DNA of 64,000 nt from Paenibacillus fonticola DSM 21315. Its GTDB lineage: Bacteria > Bacillota > Bacilli > Paenibacillales > Paenibacillaceae. Below are positions 16,042-25,329 of this stretch, one piece after another. The first letter of the stretch is position 1; each line of letters begins with the position of its first letter. Under the pieces are notes generated by a model. That model saw nothing but the letters and a program-made list of their open reading frames with translations. It was not told where the DNA came from and ran no database searches. The position numbers and the translations under genes are program-made. The stretch is from contig NZ_KB907267.1 of NCBI RefSeq assembly GCF_000381905.1, forward strand, positions 1-64,000. The letters are read 5' to 3'.

Positions 16042-17344
16042 CTCCAAGCAAAGAATGCGAGAGGAAGAAGGGCTAGAGAGGCAAGGAGGACAAGCAGAAC
16101 AAGAAGGACATCAGCGTATCCTGTTAACAGGCGGAAGAGCGCCGGCTACCTTGGATTTAGCTCGTCAGCTTGCTGCGGCGGGGCATCAGGTATATATGGC
16201 GGAGAGCTGTCCGGTTCACCTTTGTGTTCATTCGCGCGCGATCGTCCGAAATTATAGTGTGCCAAAGCCCAATGAGGATTCAGATGGATATATTAGCGCA
16301 CTCCAAGAAATTATTATGCTAGAAAAGATAGACTGGCTGATTCCAACTTGCGAGGAGATATTTTTTGTTGCCCGAGGCTTAGAGCGTTTAAGCCAGCATT
16401 GCTGTGTTTTTACGGATTCACTAGACAAGCTGCGGCGCTTACATAGTAAATGGGAATTTATTGGTCAGACGAGGGAGTTTGGTTTATTAGCACCAGCAAC
16501 AAGTCTATTAACCTCTCAAAAGGATGTGAAGGCCGCTTTGGCTGTCCCGGGGAGATGGGTTTTTAAGCCGGTTTATTCCCGTTTTGCGGCCAAGGTTTTC
16601 ATGGTGCAAACGAGGGTAGCGAGTACAGTTGCTAAGGGCGAGAAGAACAAGGAGCCAGATGAAACAGAAATACCAGATGAAGCTGAAATATTGGAAAAAA
16701 TGAAGCATCTCTCTCCACAGCAGCCTTGGGTTGCACAGCAATTTATGGAAGGAACAGCCTATTGCAGCTACAGCATAGCCAAGCAAGGGAAACTGACGGC
16801 TCATGCGGTTTATCCCGTGAAATTTACGGCTGGCCCTGGTGCTTGTATTAGCTTCGAGGCTGTACATCACCCAGAAATTGACCGCTGGGTCCAGCACTTC
16901 GTGAGTTCAGAGCGATTTACGGGGCAAATCTCCTTTGATTTTATCGTCACCGATGCGGGCCAAGTCTACTCTATTGAATGCAATCCAAGAGCAACAAGTG
17001 GAATTCACCTATTCCGAGCGGAAGATCAGCTTGATCAGGCGTTTTTTTATACTGAAGAAGGGCCAGAGCAGATCATCACCCCGCACCCGGGTCATAAAGC
17101 GATCATTTCTTTAGCGATGTTGTCCTATGGATTGTTGTCGATTCGTTCCTGGTTCAAATTCAAGGAGTGGCTTCGGTTGCTTATGGGCGGCAAAGACGTT
17201 GTGTTCCGATTGCGAGACCCGCAGCCGTTCCTTCAGCAGTTTAAGCTTCTGTGGTGGAATGTCAAAGTAAGCAGGCAGCAGCATATCTCGATCTTAGAAG
17301 CATCAACGCATGATATTGAATGGAATGGTGAGGAAGTGAAATGA
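16031..17344 (+). CDS. ATP-grasp ligase
   Basis: A 437-residue pre-ATP-grasp/ATP-grasp protein. It has an N-terminal Rossmann-like start (RILLTGGRAPATLDLARQLA, about residue 33), the ATP-binding strand GRWVFKPVYSRFAAKV, VAQQFMEGT and the Mg-binding IECNPRATSG. An unusual Glu-rich insert (KNKEPDETEIPDEAEI) interrupts the small ATP-binding lobe. It should ligate a carboxylate to an amine or thiol through an acyl phosphate. The start is a TTG, supported by GGAGGA 7 bp upstream, inside the preceding gene, giving an 11-bp overlap and likely translational coupling. Confidence 0.75.
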   Translation: MNTNSKQRMREEEGLERQGGQAEQEGHQRILLTGGRAPATLDLARQLAAAGHQVYMAESCPVHLCVHSRAIVRNYSVPKPNEDSDGYISALQEIIMLEKIDWLIPTCEEIFFVARGLERLSQHCCVFTDSLDKLRRLHSKWEFIGQTREFGLLAPATSLLTSQKDVKAALAVPGRWVFKPVYSRFAAKVFMVQTRVASTVAKGEKNKEPDETEIPDEAEILEKMKHLSPQQPWVAQQFMEGTAYCSYSIAKQGKLTAHAVYPVKFTAGPGACISFEAVHHPEIDRWVQHFVSSERFTGQISFDFIVTDAGQVYSIECNPRATSGIHLFRAEDQLDQAFFYTEEGPEQIITPHPGHKAIISLAMLSYGLLSIRSWFKFKEWLRLLMGGKDVVFRLRDPQPFLQQFKLLWWNVKVSRQQHISILEASTHDIEWNGEEVK

Positions 17345-18345
17345 GTACAAGCGTACTAGTGACAGGCGGGACGGGGTTTCTCGGAAGGAGCCTAGCACAA
17401 ACCCTAAGTAAGCTGGGATATCAGGTTACAGCGACTGGACGAAATGAATCCATAGGGGAGGAATTGAAAAACGAAGGTATCGCCTTCATCCCCTGTGATC
17501 TTGCGGACACCGAGCGGATCGTTCAGCTATGTGCTGGACAAGACTTTGTGTTTCATTGCGGCGCATTGTCTTCGCCTTGGGGGAAATATAGCCACTTTTA
17601 TGATAGTAATGTGATCGGTACCCGAAATATATTGGAAGGCTGCCGGCAGCATCAGGTGAGCAGGTTGATTTATGTGTCGACACCGAGCTTATATTTTGAT
17701 TATACCGATCGCTTGAACGTACCAGAATCAGCACCGCTTCCGGATCAAGCCGTGAATGCGTATGCCGCAACGAAGCGTCTGGCCGAAGGAGAAGTGGATC
17801 TTGCTTTTGAGGCAGGACTTCCCGTGATTACCATCCGTCCTCGTGCGATCTTTGGCCCCGGGGATCAGGCGATACTTCCGCGGCTGCTTCAAGCGAACCG
17901 ACAAGGACGCGTTCCCTTAATTCATGGCGGCCAGGCTCTGATGGATTTGACCTACATCGATAATGTGGTTGATGCGCTAATCCAATGCATGTCCTCCCCT
18001 GCATCGACGCTAGGCAAAAAGTACAATATTACCAATGGCGAGCCGGTAGCATTGATAGATTTACTTCAGCAATTATTTGATAAGCTGGGGGAACCGCTGC
18101 GCGGCAAGCATATTTCCTATCCTCTGGCCTACGGGGCAGCCGCCTTGCTAGAGTGGAAAGCCCACCTGACCAGGAGTAAAAAGGAACCTCTGCTCACTCG
18201 CTATACGGTGGGTCTATTAGGAAAGACGCTTACGCTAGATATATCAGCAGCGAAACAAGATTTGAACTATACTCCACGTAAAAGTATTGATGAAGGGATA
18301 TCCGAATATGTCACATGGATCAAACAACGAGACTCACTTATTTAG
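17341..18345 (+). CDS. NAD(P)-dependent reductase, OleD/3-beta-HSD-like
   Basis: A 334-residue extended SDR. The nucleotide motif TGGTGFLG is at residues 8-15, NVIGTRNILEGC precedes VSTPS, and the catalytic pair is YAATK. Further motifs GPGDQAILPRL, TYIDN, ITNGEP and SIDEGI align by eye with OleD, the reductase of the bacterial olefin/beta-lactone pathway that reduces a 2-alkyl-3-keto acid. It overlaps the ATP-grasp stop by 4 bp. Together with the KAS III-like enzyme it suggests a keto-acid to hydroxy-acid step. Confidence 0.8.
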   Translation: MSTSVLVTGGTGFLGRSLAQTLSKLGYQVTATGRNESIGEELKNEGIAFIPCDLADTERIVQLCAGQDFVFHCGALSSPWGKYSHFYDSNVIGTRNILEGCRQHQVSRLIYVSTPSLYFDYTDRLNVPESAPLPDQAVNAYAATKRLAEGEVDLAFEAGLPVITIRPRAIFGPGDQAILPRLLQANRQGRVPLIHGGQALMDLTYIDNVVDALIQCMSSPASTLGKKYNITNGEPVALIDLLQQLFDKLGEPLRGKHISYPLAYGAAALLEWKAHLTRSKKEPLLTRYTVGLLGKTLTLDISAAKQDLNYTPRKSIDEGISEYVTWIKQRDSLI

Positions 18346-19171
18346 CACCCGTGTTAAATTGACTCTGTTCTCGGCGGGAAGCTGTTCCCAATCTGAGAAA
18401 ATAACGATCCGTGGCGGAGAGTGGCGGACGATTCAAATTCCTGCCCTGTTTGCCTGCATGGAGCATCCAAGGTTAGGCCCCATCTTATTTGATACGGGGT
18501 ATTCGGAACGATTCTTCCAAGCAGCAAGTCGTTTTCCTTATTCGCTCTATCGAAGGGCGACCCCTGTTTCTATCACAGAAAGGGAGACGGCGGTCTATCA
18601 ATTACAAGAGGCAGGGATTGAATTAAGCGACATTAAATATGTCGTTTTATCCCACCTTCATGCAGATCATATTGCCGGGGTTTGTGATTTTCCTGAAGCT
18701 TCGTTTATTTATTTAAAATCAGCTTACGATAAAATGAAGCACCGCAGAGGGCTAGCGGCGGTTCGGGCAGGCTTCCTGCCGGACTTATTACCGGGTGATT
18801 TTGAGGAGCGTTCTCTACCGATAGATGAACAACAACGGATCTCGCTGCCCTCTAGTTTTCCATTTGAGCGGGGCTTGGATCTTTTTGGCGATGGAAGTGT
18901 GATTGCAGTGGATTTGCCAGGACATGCTGCTGGTCAAATTGGCGTTCTACTTCATACGGGGGATCAGCCGTATTTTTTATGTGCGGATGCTGTATGGTCC
19001 AGTCGAGCTTACCGTGAATCCCGGCCTCCCCATTGGCTGGCTGGCCTGATTATGGATGATCGGCGGCAGTATCAAGAAAGCTTCCAGCGCATATGCCAAT
19101 TCCACAAGCAGCACCCAGAATATCGAATTATTCCATCCCATTGCAGTGAAATCGGGGAATCTCTTACATAG
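18308..19171 (+). CDS. MBL-fold metallo-hydrolase
   Basis: A 287-residue metallo-beta-lactamase-fold enzyme. The zinc motif HLHADHIAG, a later LPGHAAGQIG histidine, ADAVWS aspartate and IPSHC histidine are all present, so it should be active. It resembles lactonase-type members (AHL lactonase group); a lactone or thioester substrate made by the operon is plausible. ATG 18308 has AAGGGA 9 bp upstream and lies 38 bp inside the preceding gene; in-frame starts further upstream look worse. Confidence 0.75.
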   Translation: MSHGSNNETHLFSTRVKLTLFSAGSCSQSEKITIRGGEWRTIQIPALFACMEHPRLGPILFDTGYSERFFQAASRFPYSLYRRATPVSITERETAVYQLQEAGIELSDIKYVVLSHLHADHIAGVCDFPEASFIYLKSAYDKMKHRRGLAAVRAGFLPDLLPGDFEERSLPIDEQQRISLPSSFPFERGLDLFGDGSVIAVDLPGHAAGQIGVLLHTGDQPYFLCADAVWSSRAYRESRPPHWLAGLIMDDRRQYQESFQRICQFHKQHPEYRIIPSHCSEIGESLT

Positions 19172-19182
19172 GGGAGGGAGTC

Positions 19183-20565
19183 ATGTTGATCGACAAAGGA
19201 GCGATTGTATACCACTATTTACGGACAAAATTTCATCAAAGGCCGGCCAATCGCGGGGAGATTGAACAGTGGCAGGAACAGAGAGTGCTAAGCCATGTTC
19301 CTTTTGTCCGCAAGCATTCTGCTTTTTATCGCGAGCTTTGGAAGGAGTATACGGATGCCCAGTGGCGGCAATTTCCGATCATGGATAAAGAGCTGATGAT
19401 GGAGCATTTTGACCCATTAAATACGGTGGGAATCACGAAAGAAGAAGCTTTTGCCGTGGCGTATCAAGCGGAAAACAGTCGGGACTTTGCCCCTACCATC
19501 GGTTCGATTACGGTCGGACTCTCATCAGGGACATCTGGAAATCGCGGTATTTTCCTCGTCAGTCCGCAGGAAAGAAGGGCATGGGCTGGAACAGTCCTCG
19601 CTAAAATGCTGCCTCATTCATTGCTGCAAAAGGAGAGCATCGCTTTTTTCCTGCGGGCGAATAGCAATTTATATGGCAGTGTCGGCAGCCAGCGGCTTCA
19701 ATTTCATTATTATGATTTGTTAAGTCCGGTTCAGGAGCATATTGAACGATTGAACGAGCAGCGTCCAGGATTAATCGTCGCTCCGCCATCGATGCTCCGG
19801 ATTTTGGCTCAAGCAAGTCAACAAGGGCATTTGCGCATCCATCCCCATAAAATCATCTCTGTTGCTGAAGTGCTGGATCCGTTGGATCGGAAGGCCATAG
19901 AGACGCAGTTCGAACAAAAGGTACATCAAGTCTACCAATGCACGGAAGGATTTCTTGCTTGTACTTGTTCGCATGGCACCCTTCACCTGAACGAAGATAT
20001 TGTAATCATTGAAAAAGAATATTTAGATCAGAAGCTTGGTCGATTTGTCCCGATCATTACGGACTTTTCGCGAAGGACGCAACCGATCGTGCGCTACCGC
20101 TTAAATGATGTCCTAACCGAACGTGCTGAGCCATGTCCTTGTGGTTCTCCTTTTCTAGCATTAGAGTCCATAGAGGGACGCTGCGATGATATATTCTATG
20201 GCTACAGTGTACATGACAACAAGCTAAAGCCGATATTTCCTGACTTTATAAGCCGGGCGATTATTCATGCTTCCGAGAAAGTGCTTGAATATTTAGCGAT
20301 TCAACATTCGCCTGACCGCGTTGAAATTGTCTTGAGGGTCGATGAGGCTGGCTCTAGTTCTGCACCCATTGAACAGCAGATCACTCATGCCATGAATGAT
20401 TTATTTCTTAAAATGAATTGCAAGCCGCCAGCCATTGAATTTAGCTTATATGATCAGGGTGTTCACGCTAAATACGATAAGCATGGGGAGCTAACCGACC
20501 TGAAAAAACTGCGCCGCGTGGAAAGGAGATTTCAGCTTGGAGAGGATACAGATCCGTTTATATGA
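19183..20565 (+). CDS. F390-synthetase/PaaK-like adenylate-forming enzyme
   Basis: A 460-residue member of the coenzyme F390 synthetase-like branch of the ANL superfamily. Motifs: the ATP-phosphate loop GLSSGTSGNRG (about 107-117), YQCTEGF, and RYRLNDVL in place of YRTGD. A CPCG pair lies near residue 323, and the C-terminal lobe includes KYDKHGELTDLKKLRRVERR. It would activate a carboxylate as an acyl-AMP. The ribosome site GGGAGGGAG is 3 bp before ATG. It follows the hydrolase gene by 11 bp. Confidence 0.78.
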   Translation: MLIDKGAIVYHYLRTKFHQRPANRGEIEQWQEQRVLSHVPFVRKHSAFYRELWKEYTDAQWRQFPIMDKELMMEHFDPLNTVGITKEEAFAVAYQAENSRDFAPTIGSITVGLSSGTSGNRGIFLVSPQERRAWAGTVLAKMLPHSLLQKESIAFFLRANSNLYGSVGSQRLQFHYYDLLSPVQEHIERLNEQRPGLIVAPPSMLRILAQASQQGHLRIHPHKIISVAEVLDPLDRKAIETQFEQKVHQVYQCTEGFLACTCSHGTLHLNEDIVIIEKEYLDQKLGRFVPIITDFSRRTQPIVRYRLNDVLTERAEPCPCGSPFLALESIEGRCDDIFYGYSVHDNKLKPIFPDFISRAIIHASEKVLEYLAIQHSPDRVEIVLRVDEAGSSSAPIEQQITHAMNDLFLKMNCKPPAIEFSLYDQGVHAKYDKHGELTDLKKLRRVERRFQLGEDTDPFI

Positions 20566-21694
20566 TGCAGATACCATAGACGATCTCCCATGGCCGGACA
20601 CCAAAGATGGGCAGTACGCTAAACAGTTTCTTGTGCCATTCGTGAAGCGCCAGCCCTCGCATTATATCAACAATATTCAAGCGAAATATATGGCGGTATT
20701 TCTTGATGGTATCGTGCTGCCTATTTCAATCACTGAAACGCAATATGACAATTCCTATGTATGCTCTCCTTATACGCATTATGTAAGCTATGCCAAGCAA
20801 GAGCTCGTATTGCTCCAAAATGCACTGCTGCGTAAAGGCTTGTCAGCCCTGCTCGGCGGATTAGGGCAATTGTTTAAAGCGAGCCAGATCAATAAGGCGG
20901 TCCATGTAAACAACTGGTTCGTCTCAACGAATTTATATCCCGAATTAACACCGGATCAACTAAGGGCGCTGCACTCTTTTTTAACCGAGCAGTTCCCTGA
21001 TTATGCGATCATTTATCGATCCCTTAATGAAGCGAACCATGAGGAGCTTATGCAGGAGTTTCGCCAATTCAATTATAAAATGATAGCATCCCGCCAAATC
21101 TATCTCGTTCATCCTAGCCAGTCTACCTTTTTAAGTTCCAAGTCACGCAAGCTGTTAAAAAAGGACTATGCCTTAATCGATCGTCATGGCTATGAGATGT
21201 TAGATAATGATCAATTGTCAGATCAAGATATTTCGCGAATATTGGAGCTGTACAATGCTTTGTATTTGCAAAAATATTCGATGTACAATCCGCAATTTAA
21301 CGAAGATTTTATCGCTCTCGCGATTAAGAATAAGATTCTTCATCTTCAGGCGCTTCGGAAAAATGGGCGTATTGATGCCGTGATAGGTTATTTTTGCCGC
21401 AACGGAGTCATGACGACCCCATTGCTTGGTTACGATCTTTCTTTGCCAAGAGAAATCGGTTTGTACCGGATGTTGTCTGCACTTTTATTCTACATTGCAC
21501 TAGAGAACGGTCATTTATTAAACAGAAGCTCCGGTGCTGCTCATTTCAAAAGGAAGCGGGGTGCTGCGGCTGAGATGGAGTACTCGGCTGTTTACGATAG
21601 ACACTTACCGTTTCAAAGGCGGCTTTGCTGGTCATTTTTGCAAACCGTCCTTAACAAAATTGGAATTCCTATCATCCGAAAATATAAGCTCTAA
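20537..21694 (+). CDS. GNAT/FemAB-like acyltransferase-type protein
   Basis: A 385-residue protein with a weakly conserved N-terminal half and a C-terminal GNAT-like half (SSKSRKLLKKDYALIDRHG, LYNALYLQKYSMYNPQF, IDAVIGYFCRNGVMTTPLLG, RSSGAAHFKRKRGA in pieces). This resembles FemAB/GNAT-type acyl or aminoacyl transfer proteins seen in lipid and peptide pathways. It starts with TTG, 8 bp after AAGGAG located within the end of the preceding gene (29-bp overlap), so it is translationally coupled. It probably attaches the activated acyl chain to an acceptor. Confidence 0.6.
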   Translation: MERIQIRLYDADTIDDLPWPDTKDGQYAKQFLVPFVKRQPSHYINNIQAKYMAVFLDGIVLPISITETQYDNSYVCSPYTHYVSYAKQELVLLQNALLRKGLSALLGGLGQLFKASQINKAVHVNNWFVSTNLYPELTPDQLRALHSFLTEQFPDYAIIYRSLNEANHEELMQEFRQFNYKMIASRQIYLVHPSQSTFLSSKSRKLLKKDYALIDRHGYEMLDNDQLSDQDISRILELYNALYLQKYSMYNPQFNEDFIALAIKNKILHLQALRKNGRIDAVIGYFCRNGVMTTPLLGYDLSLPREIGLYRMLSALLFYIALENGHLLNRSSGAAHFKRKRGAAAEMEYSAVYDRHLPFQRRLCWSFLQTVLNKIGIPIIRKYKL

Positions 21695-21715
21695 CTATAA
21701 AGGAGGCTGCAGGGC

Positions 21716-22567
21716 ATGATGCAAAACAGACCGATTGCTTTGGTGACGGGAACATCCAGCGGTTTTGGGTTACTGATCACGCTGGCATTAGCCGGAAGCG
21801 GCTATCATGTCATTGCCACGATGCGCAATATCACGAAGCAGGATGCGTTGATGCAAGCTGCGGAGCAAAAAGGTCTAAGCCAGCATATCGAGTGCTGTTC
21901 CCTTGATGTGAGCGATCAGCAAGCAATTGGCAAGACCGTGGATGAACTGATAAAGCGTTATGGGCGCATTGATGTGCTTGTGAATAATGCCGGCATCTCA
22001 CTTGGCGGCTTTGTGGAGGAGATTCCACTAGAGGACTGGATCCACGCCATGGACACGAATTTTTTCGGTCTTGTTGCTCTAACCCAAGAAGTATTGCCAC
22101 ATATGCGATCGAGAAAATACGGGAAAATTATTAACATCAGCAGCATCAGCGGCAGACTTGGCTTTCCCGGGTACGGGCCTTATGCGGCTTCAAAGTTTGC
22201 GGTGGAGGGATTCAGTGAATCGCTTCGTTTGGAAATGCTGCCATACGGCGTTTATGTGTCATTAGTTGAACCAGGCGCATACAAAACCGCGATTTGGTCC
22301 AAAGGCTTCGATTATATTTCGATGAAGGCAAGGAAAGATTCACCCTATCAGGAGCCTCTTGCAGCCATTCTGGCCTACAGCAATAACGTAGCTAACAACG
22401 CCAGCGATCCGCAGGATGTGGCCAGGACGGTGGTGCAAATCGCCCAAGCTCGCTATCCCAAATTGCGTTACGTGTTAGGAAAGGGAGCATGGACTGCGAT
22501 ATGGGGGAAGGCGCTTCTCCCTTGGAAATGGTTCGAGCAAATTGTATTGCGCCAGCTCCGGAAATAG
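21716..22567 (+). CDS. short-chain dehydrogenase/reductase
   Basis: A 283-residue classical SDR. The cofactor motif TGTSSGFG lies near residue 13, NNAGIS follows, and the catalytic YAASK is around residue 159 with ISSISG before it. No acidic residue dictates NAD versus NADP clearly; MRN after beta-2 hints at NADP. Last gene of the operon, 21 bp after the previous gene, with AAAGGAGG upstream of ATGATG (21716 or 21719). It would supply a second redox step on the product. Confidence 0.82.
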   Translation: MMQNRPIALVTGTSSGFGLLITLALAGSGYHVIATMRNITKQDALMQAAEQKGLSQHIECCSLDVSDQQAIGKTVDELIKRYGRIDVLVNNAGISLGGFVEEIPLEDWIHAMDTNFFGLVALTQEVLPHMRSRKYGKIINISSISGRLGFPGYGPYAASKFAVEGFSESLRLEMLPYGVYVSLVEPGAYKTAIWSKGFDYISMKARKDSPYQEPLAAILAYSNNVANNASDPQDVARTVVQIAQARYPKLRYVLGKGAWTAIWGKALLPWKWFEQIVLRQLRK

Positions 22568-22601
22568 GAATTAAGAATATCGGCAGAATAGTTAATATAC
22601 A

Positions 22602-22720
22602 ACGTCACTTTCCGTGACGTTTAGAGGACGGACATTGAGAATAGAAGATGTAATTATAGATACGGGGTCTTTTATTGTTTCCTCTAATCTACAAATGAAC
22701 TATAACCTTCGATAAAGAAG
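22602..22720 (+). repeat. junction module copy 8 (degenerate), after the operon
   Basis: A perfect ACGTCAC / GTGACGT hairpin (22602-22620) is followed by TTGTTTCCTCTAATCTACAA and TATAAC at 22701-22706. TAATATTGAAACCAAACTAA just after it resembles a piece of the acetyltransferase gene at 8118-8140, a possible leftover of a lost gene. No gene is evident up to 22882. Confidence 0.55.
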
Positions 22721-22882
22721 GTACATGGCCTAATATTGAAACCAAACTAAGAGGGAGAGGCCAAGCTACTACTCCAGACCAAGTCATTGTTGAATTTCCA
22801 TTCGGTATAACAGTGTAACATACCAAAGAGCAGTGGAAATATAATCAGTTTCTTCAGTCTCTTCATTTTGAGATGACCTGCT

Positions 22883-23617
22883 TTAACTTTTTTCACTATG
22901 CTTTAGACCCTTCAGTATAAAGGCAGAAAGGCAGCCGCAAAGAAGTAAGCTTATGCAACTAAGGATTACTTGACTTGTTGATGCGTCATAGTATCCAGAA
23001 ATAGTAAATACAGCCGTAATGGGATAAAGGGCTTTTAGGAAATTTGACATACTCATAAATAGTCCGGCAAAAGAATAAATTTCAGCAAATAACAGCGCAA
23101 GCCAATATCCCTTTTTCATACGCGATACAAAAGCAATAATGGGTGAGATAGCAAGGAATATACCTAAGCCGTCCAGAAAATATGCTTTCAGAAAACCTAA
23201 AACCATTTCTAGTGACAAATCAGAAAAATGTAAGATGGCTTCAACCGAAAATGTTATAGTAAAGAGCAGCAAGTAAAGGAGTATGCTAAACGCAAAAGTA
23301 ACAATCATTTTTACAGCGGTTAAGCTCACTTCATTTACGGGAATAAGCCGCAGAGATTTTATAGTGTCCTCCTGTTCTTCACGACAAATCATATAACTGC
23401 CCAAAAGGGCAATGACCGCGGGAAGAACAAAAAAAGTTGCCCATGGTTGAGCCATAGTCATATACCAGCCTGCATTGTCTATATTCCGAGAGCCGTCATA
23501 CACATCCTGCCCCCCTAAAAAAACAATAACCGCTACCATAACTGTTGCAAAAACGGTAATCCAAACAATATTTAAACGGCGAATCTTTTGACATTCCGCC
23601 CAAAGTAATTTTTTCAT
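22883..23617 (-). CDS. ABC-2 type permease of a lantibiotic-type exporter (second)
   Basis: A 244-residue membrane protein with about six membrane spans starting with a short cytoplasmic segment (MKKLLWAECQKIRRLNIVW). It matches the EpiG/MutG/SpaG group of lantibiotic-immunity permeases by size and arrangement. It is the last gene of the minus-strand unit regulator-kinase-ATPase-permease-permease. It would help remove a peptide antibiotic from the membrane. Confidence 0.75.
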   Translation of the reverse strand: MKKLLWAECQKIRRLNIVWITVFATVMVAVIVFLGGQDVYDGSRNIDNAGWYMTMAQPWATFFVLPAVIALLGSYMICREEQEDTIKSLRLIPVNEVSLTAVKMIVTFAFSILLYLLLFTITFSVEAILHFSDLSLEMVLGFLKAYFLDGLGIFLAISPIIAFVSRMKKGYWLALLFAEIYSFAGLFMSMSNFLKALYPITAVFTISGYYDASTSQVILSCISLLLCGCLSAFILKGLKHSEKS

Positions 23618-23627
23618 GATTCACACC

Positions 23628-24365
23628 TCACTTTCTTCTTCCCAATGCGATATTTGCAAGTAGTACTGCAACAATATCCCAAACGCAAATACAAAGAAAT
23701 GCTAAAGGAATGTTAAGTGCTTGTGTAAATACAAGACCCGGAATATCTCCGTTTCGCATGACAATAACTGCCATACTGGATAATGGGTGTAGATACATAT
23801 TTACCGTCATTAAAATAAAGCCGAGAAAGACATAGACCAATGTTATGGAAACTGGGAGAATGTATCCTTTTTGCGACGCAGATAATGCCAAAATCGGTAG
23901 CATTGTAAAAGAAGTGAGAACACCAATCTCTAAACATTTTTTCAGCAAATATAAGACGCTTCCCCAGTCAAATTCGACATATCCGGGAAGGACACTAAAC
24001 ATAACAGAAGCAACGGCTGTAATCAGCATGAAGCAAATGGAGTAAATCAAAACTAAAAAAAATTTACTGAAGAAGTATCCCATTTTGCTGATAGGCACAA
24101 TCCAAAGTTGTTTGAGCATATCGTGCTGCTTTTCCTCGTACATAAGCATAGTGCAAAGTGTTCCCAAAACGACAGGCAAGATAAACCAAAGCGTGTAACC
24201 AAACGCTGACCATCTATAAAACTGTAACGGATCACCACCTAATTCTTTCACATATTTGAAATATAATAGTGCGAAAAACGGCATAAAGAGGGCGGCTAAC
24301 AACATGAGCCAGACAAATTTCCTGCGGCGCAGTTTAAGGAATTCTATCTGAATAAGTCTAAGCAA
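23628..24365 (-). CDS. ABC-2 type permease of a lantibiotic-type exporter (first)
   Basis: A 245-residue membrane protein starting MLRLIQIEFLKLRRRKFVWL, the typical opening of EpiE/MutE/SpaE-like permeases, with about six membrane spans. It overlaps the ATPase gene by 8 bp and is separated from the second permease by 10 bp. The two would form a heterodimeric channel with the ATPase. Confidence 0.78.
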   Translation of the reverse strand: MLRLIQIEFLKLRRRKFVWLMLLAALFMPFFALLYFKYVKELGGDPLQFYRWSAFGYTLWFILPVVLGTLCTMLMYEEKQHDMLKQLWIVPISKMGYFFSKFFLVLIYSICFMLITAVASVMFSVLPGYVEFDWGSVLYLLKKCLEIGVLTSFTMLPILALSASQKGYILPVSITLVYVFLGFILMTVNMYLHPLSSMAVIVMRNGDIPGLVFTQALNIPLAFLCICVWDIVAVLLANIALGRRK

Positions 24366-25281
24366 TGCCTTCTCCTCCTGTGATTTTTTTGAAATAGTCC
24401 TCTAAGGTGTCATTACAAAGCCCCGAACTCATAACGGTTATATTCTGCGTCACAAGGGCTTTATTGATTTCGCCCATATCCAGAGCGGTGTCATAAAGCC
24501 GTAAAGTATGGTCGTCTTGAACAGAATAATCTTTCAAGTGAAATTGACGTTCTAAAATCAGTAACGCTTTTGGAATGTCTGAAACTTGCAGCAAGACATA
24601 TTTACGGTTTTTCTTTTCCAGTTCGCTCATGCTGCTTTCTTCCAAAAGAATGCCGTGGTCGATGATTCCAATATCATCAGCCAATAATGAAATTTCCGAA
24701 AGAATATGACTGGAAATAAGAATTGTCTTTCCTTGTGTGGCGCTCAAATTCTTAATAAAGTCTCTTACTTCTGCAATGCCGATAGGGTCAAGACCGTTTG
24801 TAGGTTCGTCCAAAATCAGCATTTCCGGGTCATGCAAAATAGCGTTTGCAATACCAAGACGCTGCTTCATTCCAAGGGAATACTTACTAAACAATTTTTT
24901 GTCTTTATAAGGTAATCCTACTACTTTCAATGCGGTTTCAACTGCGTGTGGGGCGGCTGTACCGCGCAGCTTCGCAAAAATCTCCAAGTTTTCCGTTCCT
25001 GTCAAATTTGGATAAAATCCCGGTGTTTCGATAATAGCACCGATACGGGGATATACTCGTTTTTCCCGGCCTTTGATACTCTGTCCGAATACATTTACCT
25101 CGCCAGAAGTGATTGGAGTCAACCCTAAAATCATTTTCATAATCGTGGTTTTTCCGGCTCCGTTACGTCCTAACAGACCGTAAATCCGACCTTTTTTTAC
25201 ATGGAGATTGACTGAGTTAACTGCTGTCTGCTCACCGTAAACTTTTGTCAGTTGTTTCGTCTCAATCACAAAATCATTCAT
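24358..25281 (-). CDS. ABC transporter ATP-binding protein, bacitracin/lantibiotic type
   Basis: A 307-residue ATPase from ATG 25281 (MNDFVIETKQLTKVYGE), chosen because it has a GAGGATA site; an upstream in-frame start is possible. Walker A GRNGAGKTT, signature YSLGMKQRLGIA and Walker B LILDEPTNGLD are intact, followed by the H-loop SSHILSE. The C-terminal extension is typical of BcrA/NukF/CprA-like exporters that protect against cationic peptides. It is preceded by three 11-bp-spaced repeats that probably bind the adjacent response regulator. Confidence 0.85.
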   Translation of the reverse strand: MNDFVIETKQLTKVYGEQTAVNSVNLHVKKGRIYGLLGRNGAGKTTIMKMILGLTPITSGEVNVFGQSIKGREKRVYPRIGAIIETPGFYPNLTGTENLEIFAKLRGTAAPHAVETALKVVGLPYKDKKLFSKYSLGMKQRLGIANAILHDPEMLILDEPTNGLDPIGIAEVRDFIKNLSATQGKTILISSHILSEISLLADDIGIIDHGILLEESSMSELEKKNRKYVLLQVSDIPKALLILERQFHLKDYSVQDDHTLRLYDTALDMGEINKALVTQNITVMSSGLCNDTLEDYFKKITGGEGIA

Positions 25282-25329
25282 ATAAAATATCCTCACTTTC
25301 AATAATTGTGCTTTCGCAATATGCTAACC

